A stretch of DNA of 22,240 bases from an uncultured Prevotella sp. (GCA_900540375.1 UQFS01000043.1:1-22240), one strand, 5' to 3'; counted from the stretch's first letter, positions 1-7,844 are shown. The notes: generated by a model not told the origin, from the sequence alone. Made by a program: numbers and translations.

Positions 1-225
1 ACAGGCACTAAGAGAGAGAAATGATGAACCCTACTTCCCTCGACCTAATAATATGTGCTTTATGTCTTTCTGTCTAAAAACAGCAACCTATCTGTCTAAC
101 TAAAAACAATCCGTCTTGCTATCTCCAGCCCTTATCTGCAACCCCTGCCCCTCTGTCTTATCATCCAATGATTAGAAAAATTATTAAAAAGCAGCAAAAC
201 CTTAATCTTTCTTATTGAAAATGAG

Positions 226-233
226 TAATTTTG
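226..233 (+). promoter_or_regulatory. Bacteroidota -7 promoter box for the DUF4199 gene
   Basis: The sequence TAATTTTG matches the Bacteroidota -7 consensus TAnnTTTG. The ATG of the downstream gene begins only 4 bases after the box, so transcription would start at or next to the start codon. No clear TTTG -33 element is seen at the usual 19-21 base spacing. The 225 bases before it are AT-rich, carry two copies of a CTGTCTAA-type motif around 79-108, and hold no gene that I can support. Confidence 0.6.
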
Positions 234-237
234 CAGT

Positions 238-819
238 ATGATAATCAATGTAATGGATTTGGTACAGCTCAAAGCCTACGCCCGCCAATATGGTGTGGCA
301 CTGGCCTTGGTGTGGACGGCCAGCTTTCTGAGCATCGTCATTGCTCCTGCTTCCGTGTTGGGCAGTCTGCTGGCGCTGAGCACCCCGATCGTCGTGGGCT
401 GGTTTTTAGTGCGCTTTCGCAATGGTGCGCTGGACGGACATATCTCCTTCCGGCGCGGCTTTGCATTTAGTTGCTATACGTTTTTCTACGCGTCGCTGCT
501 CTTTGCGGCCGTACAGTTTGTCTATCTCCGTTTCTTCGACCATGGCGCTTTCATGGCCATGCTCGGCGAGTCGCTCAAGACGATGGAGGAAGTCTATCGC
601 CACGAAGGCGCCGCCGCCATGCAAGCCATAGGACAGATGAAGCAGACCATCAGCGTCGTCGGGCAGCTCTCTCCCTTGCAGCTGACCTTCGTCATCATGA
701 TGGATAACATCCTCGTGGGCGCCCTGCTGAGCCTGCCCATCGCACTGGCGTGCCGACGAAAAGCCTTCATACCCACCAACGAGCACGAACAACAAGAGCA
801 GCACGAACACGCTGAATAG
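238..819 (+). CDS. DUF4199 family integral membrane protein
   Basis: This 193-residue protein has hydrophobic segments at about residues 18-36, 40-58, 75-97 and 149-171, and a basic and acidic hydrophilic tail rich in Glu, Gln and His. The segment arrangement, the 'GFAFSCYTFFYASLL' region and its place directly before a family 2 glycosyltransferase fit DUF4199, a Bacteroidota family of unknown function. The start is the ATG next to the promoter box; a second in-frame ATG at 253 would give a 15-base leader and is possible. The gene lies 48 bases before the glycosyltransferase, probably in one transcript. A role in envelope glycan or lipid carrier handling is only inferred from that neighbour. 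Confidence 0.8.
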   Translation: MIINVMDLVQLKAYARQYGVALALVWTASFLSIVIAPASVLGSLLALSTPIVVGWFLVRFRNGALDGHISFRRGFAFSCYTFFYASLLFAAVQFVYLRFFDHGAFMAMLGESLKTMEEVYRHEGAAAMQAIGQMKQTISVVGQLSPLQLTFVIMMDNILVGALLSLPIALACRRKAFIPTNEHEQQEQHEHAE

Positions 820-867
820 CACCAAGCAAATTCATACCAACCACCTAAATAGAAAGAATACATCATC

Positions 868-1818
868 ATGGATATATCTGTTGTAGTACCTCTTTTCAAC
901 GAAGAAGAATCGCTTCCGGAACTGCACGCCTGGATCCAGCGCGTCATGCAGGCCAACAACTTCTCTTACGAGATCATCTTTGTCAACGATGGTTCCACTG
1001 ACCACTCCTGGGACGTCATCGAGACGCTGACGAAGCAGGACAGCAATGTCAAAGCCATCAAGTTCCGACGCAACTACGGCAAGAGCCCGGCTCTCCACTG
1101 TGGCTTTAAGAAAGCCCAGGGCGACGTAGTCATCACCATGGATGCTGACCTCCAGGACTCGCCCGACGAGATACCGCCTCTCTACCATATGATCAAGGAC
1201 GAAGGCTATGACCTCGTCTCGGGCTACAAACAGAAACGTTACGACCCGCTGTCAAAGACGATCCCTACGAAGCTCTTCAACGCTACGGCCCGCAAAATTT
1301 CCGGTATCCACAACCTCCATGACTTCAACTGCGGACTGAAGGCTTATCGTCGCGATGTGGTGAAGAACATCGAGGTCTACGGCGAGATGCACCGCTATAT
1401 CCCCTATCTGGCCAAGAACGCCGGATTCACAAGGATCGGTGAGAAAGTCGTGCACCACCAGGCACGCAAGTACGGTCACTCGAAGTTCGGCATCAACCGC
1501 TTCTTCAATGGCTATCTCGACCTGCTGACACTGTGGTTCCTCACCAACTTCGGCAAGAAGCCAATGCATGTCTTTGGCTTTATCGGCAGCATCATCTTCT
1601 TCATCGGCTTCCTCTCGCTCTGCTGGCTCTTCGGCGAGAAGATCTATAACCTCTGCAACGGCTTCTACGGTGATCTGCTCAGCCAGCACGCCTCATTCTA
1701 CGTAGCGCTTACCGCTCTCATCCTCGGCTCACAGTTCTTCCTCGCCGGCTTCATCGGAGACCTGATCAGCCGACAGAACCCTAACCGGAACGATTATCAG
1801 ATTGAGAAGGAAATATAA
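868..1818 (+). CDS. Family 2 glycosyltransferase, membrane anchored (DPM1/GtrB-like)
   Basis: The 316-residue protein starts with the GT-A nucleotide-binding strand 'VVVPLFNEEESLPEL' and has the metal-binding DxD motif as Asp92-Ala-Asp94 in 'VVITMDADLQDSPDE'. Two hydrophobic segments near residues 231-255 and 274-299 anchor it. This is the layout of polyprenyl-phosphate sugar transferases such as GtrB or ArnC, which move a sugar from a nucleotide donor to undecaprenyl phosphate on the cytoplasmic face. The sugar cannot be read from the sequence. It follows the DUF4199 gene by 48 bases and precedes the DUF6452 gene by about 20 bases. Family call is firm; the lipid acceptor is inferred from domain layout. 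Confidence 0.93.
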   Translation: MDISVVVPLFNEEESLPELHAWIQRVMQANNFSYEIIFVNDGSTDHSWDVIETLTKQDSNVKAIKFRRNYGKSPALHCGFKKAQGDVVITMDADLQDSPDEIPPLYHMIKDEGYDLVSGYKQKRYDPLSKTIPTKLFNATARKISGIHNLHDFNCGLKAYRRDVVKNIEVYGEMHRYIPYLAKNAGFTRIGEKVVHHQARKYGHSKFGINRFFNGYLDLLTLWFLTNFGKKPMHVFGFIGSIIFFIGFLSLCWLFGEKIYNLCNGFYGDLLSQHASFYVALTALILGSQFFLAGFIGDLISRQNPNRNDYQIEKEI

Positions 1819-1837
1819 AACATCGGCATCAACATAT

Positions 1838-2371
1838 ATGCGAAATATCAACCATACTTCCAACGGTTCTTTTCGACGTGCATTTCTCTCTCCCCTGGGG
1901 AGAGTGAAAGAAGGGCTCCTGCTTCTCTTTTCTATTTTCGGAATGTTCGCTTCCTGTTCTTCCGTTGACTGCCCCCTCAACAACACGGTGTATGCCAACT
2001 ATAAGCTCATGGGCAAGGTAAAGACGCTGCCCGACACTCTCACCATCTGGACCAGTCACAACGATGGCAACGACACCATACTCATCAACCAGCAGGTCAA
2101 CACCGACAGCTTCACGCTACCCGTGAGCTACGCCCGTGACCGCGACATCCTCTACTTCCGTACCAATCACACCATAGACACGGTGACCATCGACAAGACC
2201 AACATCCCTCACTTCGAGTCCGTGGACTGTGGCATGAACTATTTTCATGAGGTCAAAGGCATACACTACACACGCAATGCCATCGACTCCATCACCATCC
2301 AAAACCGCGATATCACCTATGATGCATCCAAGAAGCATTTCTATGTATATTTCAAGGAGTATCGTTATTAG
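1838..2371 (+). CDS. DUF6452 family probable lipoprotein
   Basis: The mature part begins 'CSSVDCPLNNTVYANYKL', a pattern I associate with the DUF6452 family of Bacteroidota envelope proteins. The Cys after 'GMFAS' fits a lipobox, so the product is probably a lipoprotein exported by Sec. From the ATG at 1838 the stretch before the lipobox is about 40 residues, too long for a normal signal peptide. A GTG at 1904 gives a compact signal (MKEGLLLLFSIFGMFASC) and may be the true start; TTG at 1802 and ATG at 1943 are less likely. A CTCTCCCC-t-GGGGAGAG palindrome lies at 1888-1904, just at that GTG. The 3' end overlaps the next gene. Function unknown. Confidence 0.75.
   Translation: MRNINHTSNGSFRRAFLSPLGRVKEGLLLLFSIFGMFASCSSVDCPLNNTVYANYKLMGKVKTLPDTLTIWTSHNDGNDTILINQQVNTDSFTLPVSYARDRDILYFRTNHTIDTVTIDKTNIPHFESVDCGMNYFHEVKGIHYTRNAIDSITIQNRDITYDASKKHFYVYFKEYRY
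1888..1904. repeat. Palindromic repeat inside or next to the DUF6452 start region
   Basis: Arms CTCTCCCC and GGGGAGAG flank a single T. The element resembles the palindrome at 7743-7768 in style (C/T-rich left arm, G/A-rich right arm), which suggests a family of intergenic repeats. Its last base is the first base of a possible GTG start. Confidence 0.6.
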
Positions 2372-3071
2372 TCTCCTGGTGCTCCTCGCCCCTGCCGTCT
2401 ACGCTCAGAAAAAGATGGCAGCGAAGCAACAACCGCAACAGTCCCGTCATCTGTCCAAAGAAGAGCAGGAAGCTCTGCGGCGCAAGGAGATTGACGACGC
2501 CATACCCTTCTTCCGTGGCGTACAAGTCAAGGTCGACGCCATCGGACTTGTGCAGAAGGCAGTCTCGGACTACGGACAGTACGAGGCCGGCGTGCGCGTG
2601 AATCTCAAAGATAAGTACTTCCCCGTCGTGGAGTTCGGTCTCGGTAAGGCTGACCACCGCGAGGTGACGACGGCAATCAGCTACCACACCTCCGCGCCCT
2701 ACGCCAAGATCGGTATGGACTTCAACATCATGAAGAACAAGCACGACATCTATCGCGCATATATCGGCGCACGTTTGGCAGGCACCTCCTTTAAATATGA
2801 TCTTGACAATCCCGCCATCATCGACCCTGTCTACGGCGGCAACTATCCTGTGCATGAGCAGGGCGTGAAAGCCAAGTACACGTGGATGGAAGCACTGGCG
2901 GGCATCGACGCAAAGATCTACGGACCTATACACCTGGGATGGAGCGTACGCTACTACCGTCGTCTCTCCCACGACGACGGAGCGCTGGGCAACGTCTGGT
3001 ACGTCCCGGGCTTCGGCAAGCAAGCCTCCACACGCATCGGAGGCACTTTCGACATCATTGTGGAACTATGA
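2343..3071 (+). CDS. DUF6048 family outer-membrane-like protein
   Basis: From the ATG at 2343 the protein has 242 residues and a clean signal peptide (MYISRSIVISLLVLLAPAVYAQ) with a likely cut after Ala. The remaining sequence has alternating amphipathic stretches such as 'YEAGVRVNLKDKYFPVVEFGLG' and 'HLGWSVRYYRRLSH' and ends 'GGTFDIIVEL', which looks like an outer-membrane beta-barrel. I recognise it as DUF6048, which usually follows DUF6452. Earlier ATGs at 2319 and 2322 would add about 8 residues and remain possible. The start overlaps the end of the previous gene by 29 bases, which suggests translational coupling. No function is known; a joint role with the preceding lipoprotein is an inference. 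Confidence 0.8.
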   Translation: MYISRSIVISLLVLLAPAVYAQKKMAAKQQPQQSRHLSKEEQEALRRKEIDDAIPFFRGVQVKVDAIGLVQKAVSDYGQYEAGVRVNLKDKYFPVVEFGLGKADHREVTTAISYHTSAPYAKIGMDFNIMKNKHDIYRAYIGARLAGTSFKYDLDNPAIIDPVYGGNYPVHEQGVKAKYTWMEALAGIDAKIYGPIHLGWSVRYYRRLSHDDGALGNVWYVPGFGKQASTRIGGTFDIIVEL

Positions 3072-3082
3072 TCCTGTAACCT

Positions 3083-4093
3083 ATGAAAAAGAATATTCTG
3101 AAAATCATCTTCCTTGCCGTCCTCATCGTGGGCACAGTGCTGATCATCTTGCAGCAGCGCAACACACCCTATCAGCACGACACGGGGTTTGTCTTCGGCA
3201 CGGAATACCATATCACCTATCAGTCCTCGGAAGACTTACAACAGGACATAGACAAGGCCTTGGCGCAGGTCGACACGGCGCTCTCGCCATTTAATAAGAA
3301 GTCGATCATCACGCAGGTCAACAACAACCGGCCCGTGGTGCTCGACGCCATGTTCACTGAGGTATTTAACAAGGCGGAGTCTGTTTCGCGCGAGACCGAC
3401 GGTGCCTTCGACATCACCGTGGCACCGCTCGTCAACGCCTGGGGCTTCGGCTTTAAGTCGGGCGTGCATCCCTCACGCCATGTCGTCGACTCGCTGCGGC
3501 AGTTCGTAGGCTACACGAAGGTAGCGCTCGTCGGCGGCCGTATCGTCAAGAAAGATCCGCGACTGATGCTCGACTGCTCGGGCATCGCCAAGGGCTACGG
3601 CGTCGACGTGGTGGCAAAGCTCCTGCGCGACAAAGACATCGAGAACTTCATGGTGGAGATCGGCGGTGAGATTGTCACAAGCGGCATCAGCGAGAAGCGC
3701 CTGCCCTGGAAGATCGGCGTCACCAAGCCTACTGACGACTCCACGCAGACCAACCAGGAGTTACAGACGGTGCTCAACGTCACGGACAAGGCCATGGCGA
3801 CAAGCGGCAACTATCGCAACTTCTACTATAAAGGCGGCAAGAAATACGCCCATACCATCGACCCGAAGACAGGCTATCCCGTACAGCACAACATCCTGTC
3901 GTCAACGGTGCTGGCCGGCGACTGCGCCACTGCCGACGCCTATGCCACCGCATTTATGGTCACGGGGCTGAAAGGTGCGCAGGCGATCCTCCGAAAACAT
4001 CCTGAACTGATGGCCTACTTCATCTACGACGATGGCAAGGGACACAACCAGGTATGGTACTCGCCCTCGATGAAAAAGGCCATCGCGGAATAA
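3083..4093 (+). CDS. apbE: FAD:protein FMN transferase (ApbE)
   Basis: The 336-residue protein has a membrane segment at about residues 5-24 and then the ApbE fold: 'FGTEYHITYQ' at the start of the domain, 'LDCSGIAKGYGVD' near residues 162-175, 'VEIGGEIVTSG', and 'YAHTIDPKTGYPV' with the Mg-binding region 'GDCATADAYATAFMV'. ApbE takes FMN from FAD and attaches it to Thr or Ser of exported proteins such as Nqr/Rnf subunits or urocanate-reductase-like flavoproteins. The anchor places catalysis on the periplasmic side. There is no lipobox Cys, so it is a membrane-anchored rather than lipoprotein form. No Nqr or Rnf gene lies next to it, so its target must be elsewhere. It starts 12 bases after the DUF6048 gene. 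Confidence 0.95.
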   Translation: MKKNILKIIFLAVLIVGTVLIILQQRNTPYQHDTGFVFGTEYHITYQSSEDLQQDIDKALAQVDTALSPFNKKSIITQVNNNRPVVLDAMFTEVFNKAESVSRETDGAFDITVAPLVNAWGFGFKSGVHPSRHVVDSLRQFVGYTKVALVGGRIVKKDPRLMLDCSGIAKGYGVDVVAKLLRDKDIENFMVEIGGEIVTSGISEKRLPWKIGVTKPTDDSTQTNQELQTVLNVTDKAMATSGNYRNFYYKGGKKYAHTIDPKTGYPVQHNILSSTVLAGDCATADAYATAFMVTGLKGAQAILRKHPELMAYFIYDDGKGHNQVWYSPSMKKAIAE

Positions 4094-4107
4094 AACTGTC
4101 GTAAGGC

Positions 4108-4782
4108 ATGGCCGCTGATATCTTCAAGACACTCGTCAGCTTCCCGCTCTTCATCGGCATGGGACGGGAAGAACTGGAGAACATCGTGGCGAAGACGAAA
4201 CTCTCTTTCCACACGATGCGTGAGGAAGAGGTCATCGTCGACACGACGACGCGCAGTGGCATGCTGGTCATGCTCACCGACGGTACGGCCGTGGCTACCA
4301 CTTACTCCGACGACAAAGGCTACTGGGTGGAGGAAGATATCAATGGTCCGGTGCTCGTACAACCGGAATATGTCTTCGGCTTGGCGCAGCGCTTTTCTCA
4401 GTTATGGAAAGCGAAAACCACCTGCCATCTCATCACGCTCGACAAGCAGGAGATCCTCAAGCTCAGTGACAACTCACTCATCTTCCGTCTCAACCTCCTC
4501 AACCTGCTCTCCACACAGGTGCAGAAGCGGCAAGCACTCTTCTGGCGCGCCGCCCCACACTCCGACGAGGAGTCTCTCCGTCGTTTCTTCCTGGTGCATT
4601 CGATTCGCCCGGCAGGCAGGAAGGTTCTCCACATCAAGCTCACAAGAATAGAAAAGGAGCTAAACATCGACCGCCGCCGCCTCTCTGCGGTGCTCCGACA
4701 ATGGGAGGAGCAAGGCCTGATGGAGTGGACCCGCGGTTGTCTCGAGATTCCAGCCCTCGAAAAGCTCCTGAATCACGGCTGA
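4108..4782 (+). CDS. Crp/Fnr family transcriptional regulator
   Basis: The 224-residue protein has an N-terminal cyclic-nucleotide-binding-like beta-roll ('LVSFPLFIGMGREELENIVAKTK') and a C-terminal winged helix ('LTRIEKELNIDRRRLSAVLRQWEEQGLMEW'). The beta-roll lacks the Cys cluster of redox-sensing FNR (only isolated Cys near residues 109 and 211) and shows no clear cAMP pocket, so the effector is unknown. It starts 15 bases after apbE and is probably co-transcribed with it. A 20-bp perfect palindrome lies 32 bases after the stop. It could act on the nitrate genes in the same window, but nothing in the sequence proves that. Confidence 0.9.
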   Translation: MAADIFKTLVSFPLFIGMGREELENIVAKTKLSFHTMREEEVIVDTTTRSGMLVMLTDGTAVATTYSDDKGYWVEEDINGPVLVQPEYVFGLAQRFSQLWKAKTTCHLITLDKQEILKLSDNSLIFRLNLLNLLSTQVQKRQALFWRAAPHSDEESLRRFFLVHSIRPAGRKVLHIKLTRIEKELNIDRRRLSAVLRQWEEQGLMEWTRGCLEIPALEKLLNHG

Positions 4783-4813
4783 GCGTCGGAAAAATTGGCT
4801 CCTGTGTTCTGTT

Positions 4814-4833
4814 CGTCACGATATATCGTGACG
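4814..4833. repeat. Perfect 20-bp palindrome after the Crp/Fnr gene
   Basis: CGTCACGATA is followed directly by its reverse complement TATCGTGACG. It could form a hairpin terminator for the regulator transcript, but the following bases (CGTCTTCC) are only weakly T-rich, so a dimeric-protein operator is an alternative. Confidence 0.6.
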
Positions 4834-4867
4834 CGTCTTCCGTTTCCATTTCTTCTTATCAAGGCAC

Positions 4868-4901
4868 AAAAAGCCCGAACTCCATCGCTGGAAATCCGGG
4901 C
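4868..4901 (-). terminator. Rho-independent terminator of tRNA-Phe
   Basis: On the minus strand the sequence forms GCCCGG-att-TCCA, loop GCGA, TGGA-gtt-CGGGC, followed by five T. It lies 16 bases after the tRNA 3' end and faces the right way to end the tRNA transcript. Confidence 0.85.
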
Positions 4902-4917
4902 AGAATGAAAGGAGGAG

Positions 4918-4990
4918 TGGTGCCTCTTGGAGTTGAACCAAGGACACATGGATTTTCAGTCCATTGCTCTACCACCTGAGCTAAGGCACC
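4918..4990 (-). tRNA. tRNA-Phe (anticodon GAA)
   Basis: The minus strand folds as a full cloverleaf of 73 nt. The acceptor stem GGTGCCT pairs with AGGCACC, followed by discriminator A. The D arm contains TTAGCTCAGGTGGTAGAGC. The anticodon stem ATGGA/TCCAT holds the loop CTGAAAA with anticodon GAA. The T arm contains GGTTCAACTCC. The CCA end is not encoded: the next bases are CTCC. A -7 promoter box lies upstream on the same strand and a terminator downstream, so it looks like a single-gene unit. Confidence 0.97.
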
Positions 4991-5316
4991 TTCTTTCGTT
5001 ACTAACGGCAGAAACCATCTATACTTGGTTTTTGAAAGCGAGTGCAAAGATACACTTTTTTCTTTAATTACGCTCCTATTCATCTTTTGTTTAATAACTA
5101 TTAACGATATTCCTACTTGCTTTTTGTCCTTTCTAACGTGTGCACGCCTTATTATATACAGCACACCTTATTTTATCATCCAAGCTTCACACTTATCTGT
5201 TACTGTCAACGTCATCAAGTTTTAATCACAAGAAGGAAAAATAAGAAGCATATGGCATCTATAACGCTACCATTATGGTTAATTTAGTTAAATCATCAAA
5301 TAATCATTAACATTAA
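4991..5316. other. AT-rich intergenic stretch between tRNA-Phe and rprX
   Basis: This divergent interval holds the tRNA promoter box and is otherwise AT-rich. Short open frames here show no start site or codon pattern I can support. Two similar C-A-C-C-T-T-A-T-T words occur near 5147-5173. I see no RNA gene or repeat of note in the rest. Confidence 0.5.
5045..5052 (-). promoter_or_regulatory. -7 promoter box for tRNA-Phe
   Basis: The minus strand reads TATCTTTG, a full match to TAnnTTTG. It is 54 bases upstream of the tRNA 5' end. No good -33 TTTG is seen at the usual spacing. Confidence 0.6.
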
Positions 5317-5349
5317 ATTGTTAACCGATTAAGATTTTACCTAACTTTG
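5317..5349 (+). promoter_or_regulatory. Promoter of rprX
   Basis: ATTG at 5317-5320 fits the -33 element. TAACTTTG at 5342-5349 matches the -7 consensus, with a 21-base spacer. The rprX ATG starts 5 bases after the -7 box, so the predicted transcript has almost no leader. Confidence 0.7.
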
Positions 5350-5354
5350 CCGAC

Positions 5355-6917
5355 ATGAAGAAGAAATCCATTTGGACCATCGCCATCATCATGGGCGTAT
5401 CCTTTGTCATCTTGCTTGGCCTGCAGCTCACCTACATTCGTGAGATGGCCAACATGAAGAAGGAACAGTTTGACGAAAGCGTCAACCGCGCCCTCTATCA
5501 GGCTTCGCGCAATCTGGAGCTCAACGAAACGTTGCGTTATCTTGAGAAAGACGTCAACGAGACCGAGCGCCACGCTTACCGCAAGGACAGCGTAGGCACC
5601 AGAAGCGGAAAGCCCAACGATGGCAGTGTGCAATACTCTCATCAATATTCTGTGGCAGGAAAGGACGGCACCGTCTACTCCTCGTTTGAGTTGAAGACAA
5701 TGGCCGTGAAACCCACACAGATGCCCAAGGCTATGATCCTGCGCACCGACCGCAACTCCAACACCGCGGCCAGCAAATCGCTGCAAGAGATCGTCAAGAA
5801 CCGATATGTCTATCAGAAGGCCCTCCTCGACGAGGTGATCATGAACATGCTCTACTCCGCTTCGGACAAACCGCTGAAGGAGCGTGTCAACTTCAAGATT
5901 CTCGACCAGGACATCAAAGCTGAGTTGATGAACAACGGCATCAACATTCCTTACCATTTCACCGTCTCCACACAGGACGGACGCGAGGTCTACCGTTGTC
6001 CCGACTACAGCGACGAGGGCAGTGAATACACCTACAGCCAGGTGCTCTTCCGCAATGATCCGGCATCGAACATGGGCGTAGTGCGCGTACACTTCCCCGA
6101 TATCAACAGCTATATCTTCTCCAGCATCCGGTTCATGATCCCGAGCGTGGTGTTCACTATCATCCTGCTCATCACGTTCATCTTCACCATCGTGGTCATC
6201 TTCCGGCAGAAGCGCTACAGTGAGATCAAGAACGACTTCATCAACAACATGACGCACGAGCTCAAGACACCTATCGCCAGCATCTCGCTCGCTGCCCAGA
6301 TGCTCAACGACGACAGCGTACCGAAGAGCGACAAGATGATGAAACATCTCATCGGCGTGGTCACCGACGAGACCAAGCGACTGAGGTTCCTCGTGGAGAA
6401 AGTGCTGCAGATGTCGATGTTCGACCGCAAGCGCTCGTCGTTCAAGAAAAAGCATCTCGACCTCAACGAAATGGTGGAGACGATCGCCAACTCGTTTACC
6501 CTGCGTGTGGAGCACACCGGTGGTAAGATCTACGTCGATGTGGAAGCTGTCGACTCGGGCATCTATGTCGATGAGGTACACTTCCAGAACGTGATCTTCA
6601 ACCTGATGGACAACGCCGTGAAATATCGCAAGCCCGACCAGCCCATCGACATTTACCTGAAGACATGGAACGATGACAACCACCTCTATCTCTCCGTGCG
6701 CGACACGGGCGTCGGTATGAAGAAGGAGAACCTGAAGAAGATCTTCGAGAAGTTCTACCGCGTACACACCGGCAACGTCCACGACGTAAAGGGCTTCGGG
6801 CTCGGTCTGGCCTATGTCAAGCGTGTCGTTGACCTCCACGACGGTGAGATCAAGGTGGACAGCGAGTACGGTAAGGGTACGACCTTCACCATCAAGCTGC
6901 CGGTGATCAAAGATTAA
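5355..6917 (+). CDS. rprX: Sensor histidine kinase, RprX-like
   Basis: The 520-residue protein has a membrane segment at about residues 8-27, a periplasmic sensor region to about 258, and a second segment at about 259-284. The kinase core follows: H box 'MTHELKTPIASIS' with phospho-acceptor His301, N box 'NLMDNAVKYR', G1 'DTGVGMKKENLKKIFEKFYR', and G2 'GFGLGLAYVKRVV'. Start and end, and the partner gene, match RprX, the Bacteroides kinase first linked to tetracycline-related regulation. The signal it senses is unknown. The ATG at 5355 gives a proper first membrane segment. rprY follows after 106 bases, longer than usual for an operon pair. Confidence 0.9.
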   Translation: MKKKSIWTIAIIMGVSFVILLGLQLTYIREMANMKKEQFDESVNRALYQASRNLELNETLRYLEKDVNETERHAYRKDSVGTRSGKPNDGSVQYSHQYSVAGKDGTVYSSFELKTMAVKPTQMPKAMILRTDRNSNTAASKSLQEIVKNRYVYQKALLDEVIMNMLYSASDKPLKERVNFKILDQDIKAELMNNGINIPYHFTVSTQDGREVYRCPDYSDEGSEYTYSQVLFRNDPASNMGVVRVHFPDINSYIFSSIRFMIPSVVFTIILLITFIFTIVVIFRQKRYSEIKNDFINNMTHELKTPIASISLAAQMLNDDSVPKSDKMMKHLIGVVTDETKRLRFLVEKVLQMSMFDRKRSSFKKKHLDLNEMVETIANSFTLRVEHTGGKIYVDVEAVDSGIYVDEVHFQNVIFNLMDNAVKYRKPDQPIDIYLKTWNDDNHLYLSVRDTGVGMKKENLKKIFEKFYRVHTGNVHDVKGFGLGLAYVKRVVDLHDGEIKVDSEYGKGTTFTIKLPVIKD

Positions 6918-7023
6918 ACCTTGGAGCGTCACGGACATCTATATATAATATAATTAAGGTGTAGCCTGCCGCTTCAATCCAAATACAAGGACAATAATAA
7001 AACAATTAAAAATACAAACGACT

Positions 7024-7722
7024 ATGGAAGAAAAAGTTAAGATTCTGCTTTGCGAGGATGATGAGAACCTCGGCACACTGCTCTGTGAGTACCTCATTGC
7101 CAAAGGCTACGACGCTACGCTTTGCCCCGACGGCGAGGCCGGCTTCAAGGAGTTCCAGAAGGAAAAGTTCGACATCTGCATCCTCGACGTGATGATGCCG
7201 AAGAAGGACGGCTTCACACTGGCTCAGGACATCCGTCAGATGAACTCCCAAGTGCCAATCATCTTCCTCACCGCCCGTGTACAGAAGGAAGACGTGCTCG
7301 AAGGTTTCGACAAAGGTGCCGACGACTACATCACCAAGCCTTTCTCTATGGAAGAGCTCGTGAAGCGTGTGGAGGCTATCCTCCGTCGTGTACGTGGCAA
7401 GAAGAACCGCGAGAGCACGATGTACAAGATCGGCCGCTTCACCTTCGACACACAGAAGCAGCTGCTCACCATCGACGGCAAGTCGACAAAGCTTACCACC
7501 AAGGAGAACGAGCTCTTGGCGCTGCTCTGCTCTCATGCCAACGAGATCCTCAAGCGCAACGACGCACTGCGCACGATCTGGATCGACGACAACTACTTCA
7601 ACGCCCGTTCCATGGACGTGTACATCACCAAGCTGCGTAAGCATCTGAAAGCTGACGATCAGATCGAGATCATCAACATCCACGGCCAGGGCTATAAGCT
7701 CATCGTGCCCGAGGAGGATTAA
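7024..7722 (+). CDS. rprY: OmpR/PhoB-family response regulator, RprY-like
   Basis: The 232-residue protein has a receiver domain with the acidic pocket Asp12-Asp13, phospho-acceptor Asp55 in 'CILDVMMPKKDG', and 'DYITKPF' with the conserved Lys. A C-terminal winged helix of OmpR type follows ('LTTKENELLALLCSHANEILKRNDALRTIW' region, ending 'IHGQGYKLIVPEED'). It is the cognate regulator of the upstream kinase. The 106-base gap before it has no clear TAnnTTTG box, so read-through from rprX is likely. A palindromic repeat begins 20 bases after the stop. Confidence 0.93.
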   Translation: MEEKVKILLCEDDENLGTLLCEYLIAKGYDATLCPDGEAGFKEFQKEKFDICILDVMMPKKDGFTLAQDIRQMNSQVPIIFLTARVQKEDVLEGFDKGADDYITKPFSMEELVKRVEAILRRVRGKKNRESTMYKIGRFTFDTQKQLLTIDGKSTKLTTKENELLALLCSHANEILKRNDALRTIWIDDNYFNARSMDVYITKLRKHLKADDQIEIINIHGQGYKLIVPEED

Positions 7723-7742
7723 ACGACTCTCTTACCCCTACC

Positions 7743-7768
7743 CCCTCTCTCCCTGAAGGGAGAGAGGG
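7743..7768. repeat. Palindromic repeat after rprY
   Basis: CCCTCTCTCCC and GGGAGAGAGGG form an 11-bp perfect stem around a TGAA loop. There is no T tract after it on either strand, so it looks like a dispersed palindromic repeat that may still slow or stop transcription. It resembles the shorter element at 1888-1904. Confidence 0.75.
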
Positions 7769-7802
7769 CAAATGCTATACCACAACAATACCACTCGCGT
7801 AC

Positions 7803-7844
7803 CGAAAGTTATACATGAAATAACGAAAGTAGTACATGAAATAT
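7803..7844. repeat. 21-nt tandem repeat, two copies
   Basis: Two consecutive 21-base units (7803-7823 and 7824-7844) agree at 18 of 21 positions. Both carry CGAAAGT and TACATGAAATA. The copies are adjacent with no spacer. Function unknown; it lies in the convergent gap between rprY and a minus-strand gene. Confidence 0.7.

Noticed and set aside
5337..6938. Open frame of 533 codons on the minus strand opposite rprX
   Set aside because: It mirrors the kinase gene, has Val/His/Asp-rich composition from reversed codon bias, and shows no domain. The plus strand has all kinase motifs.
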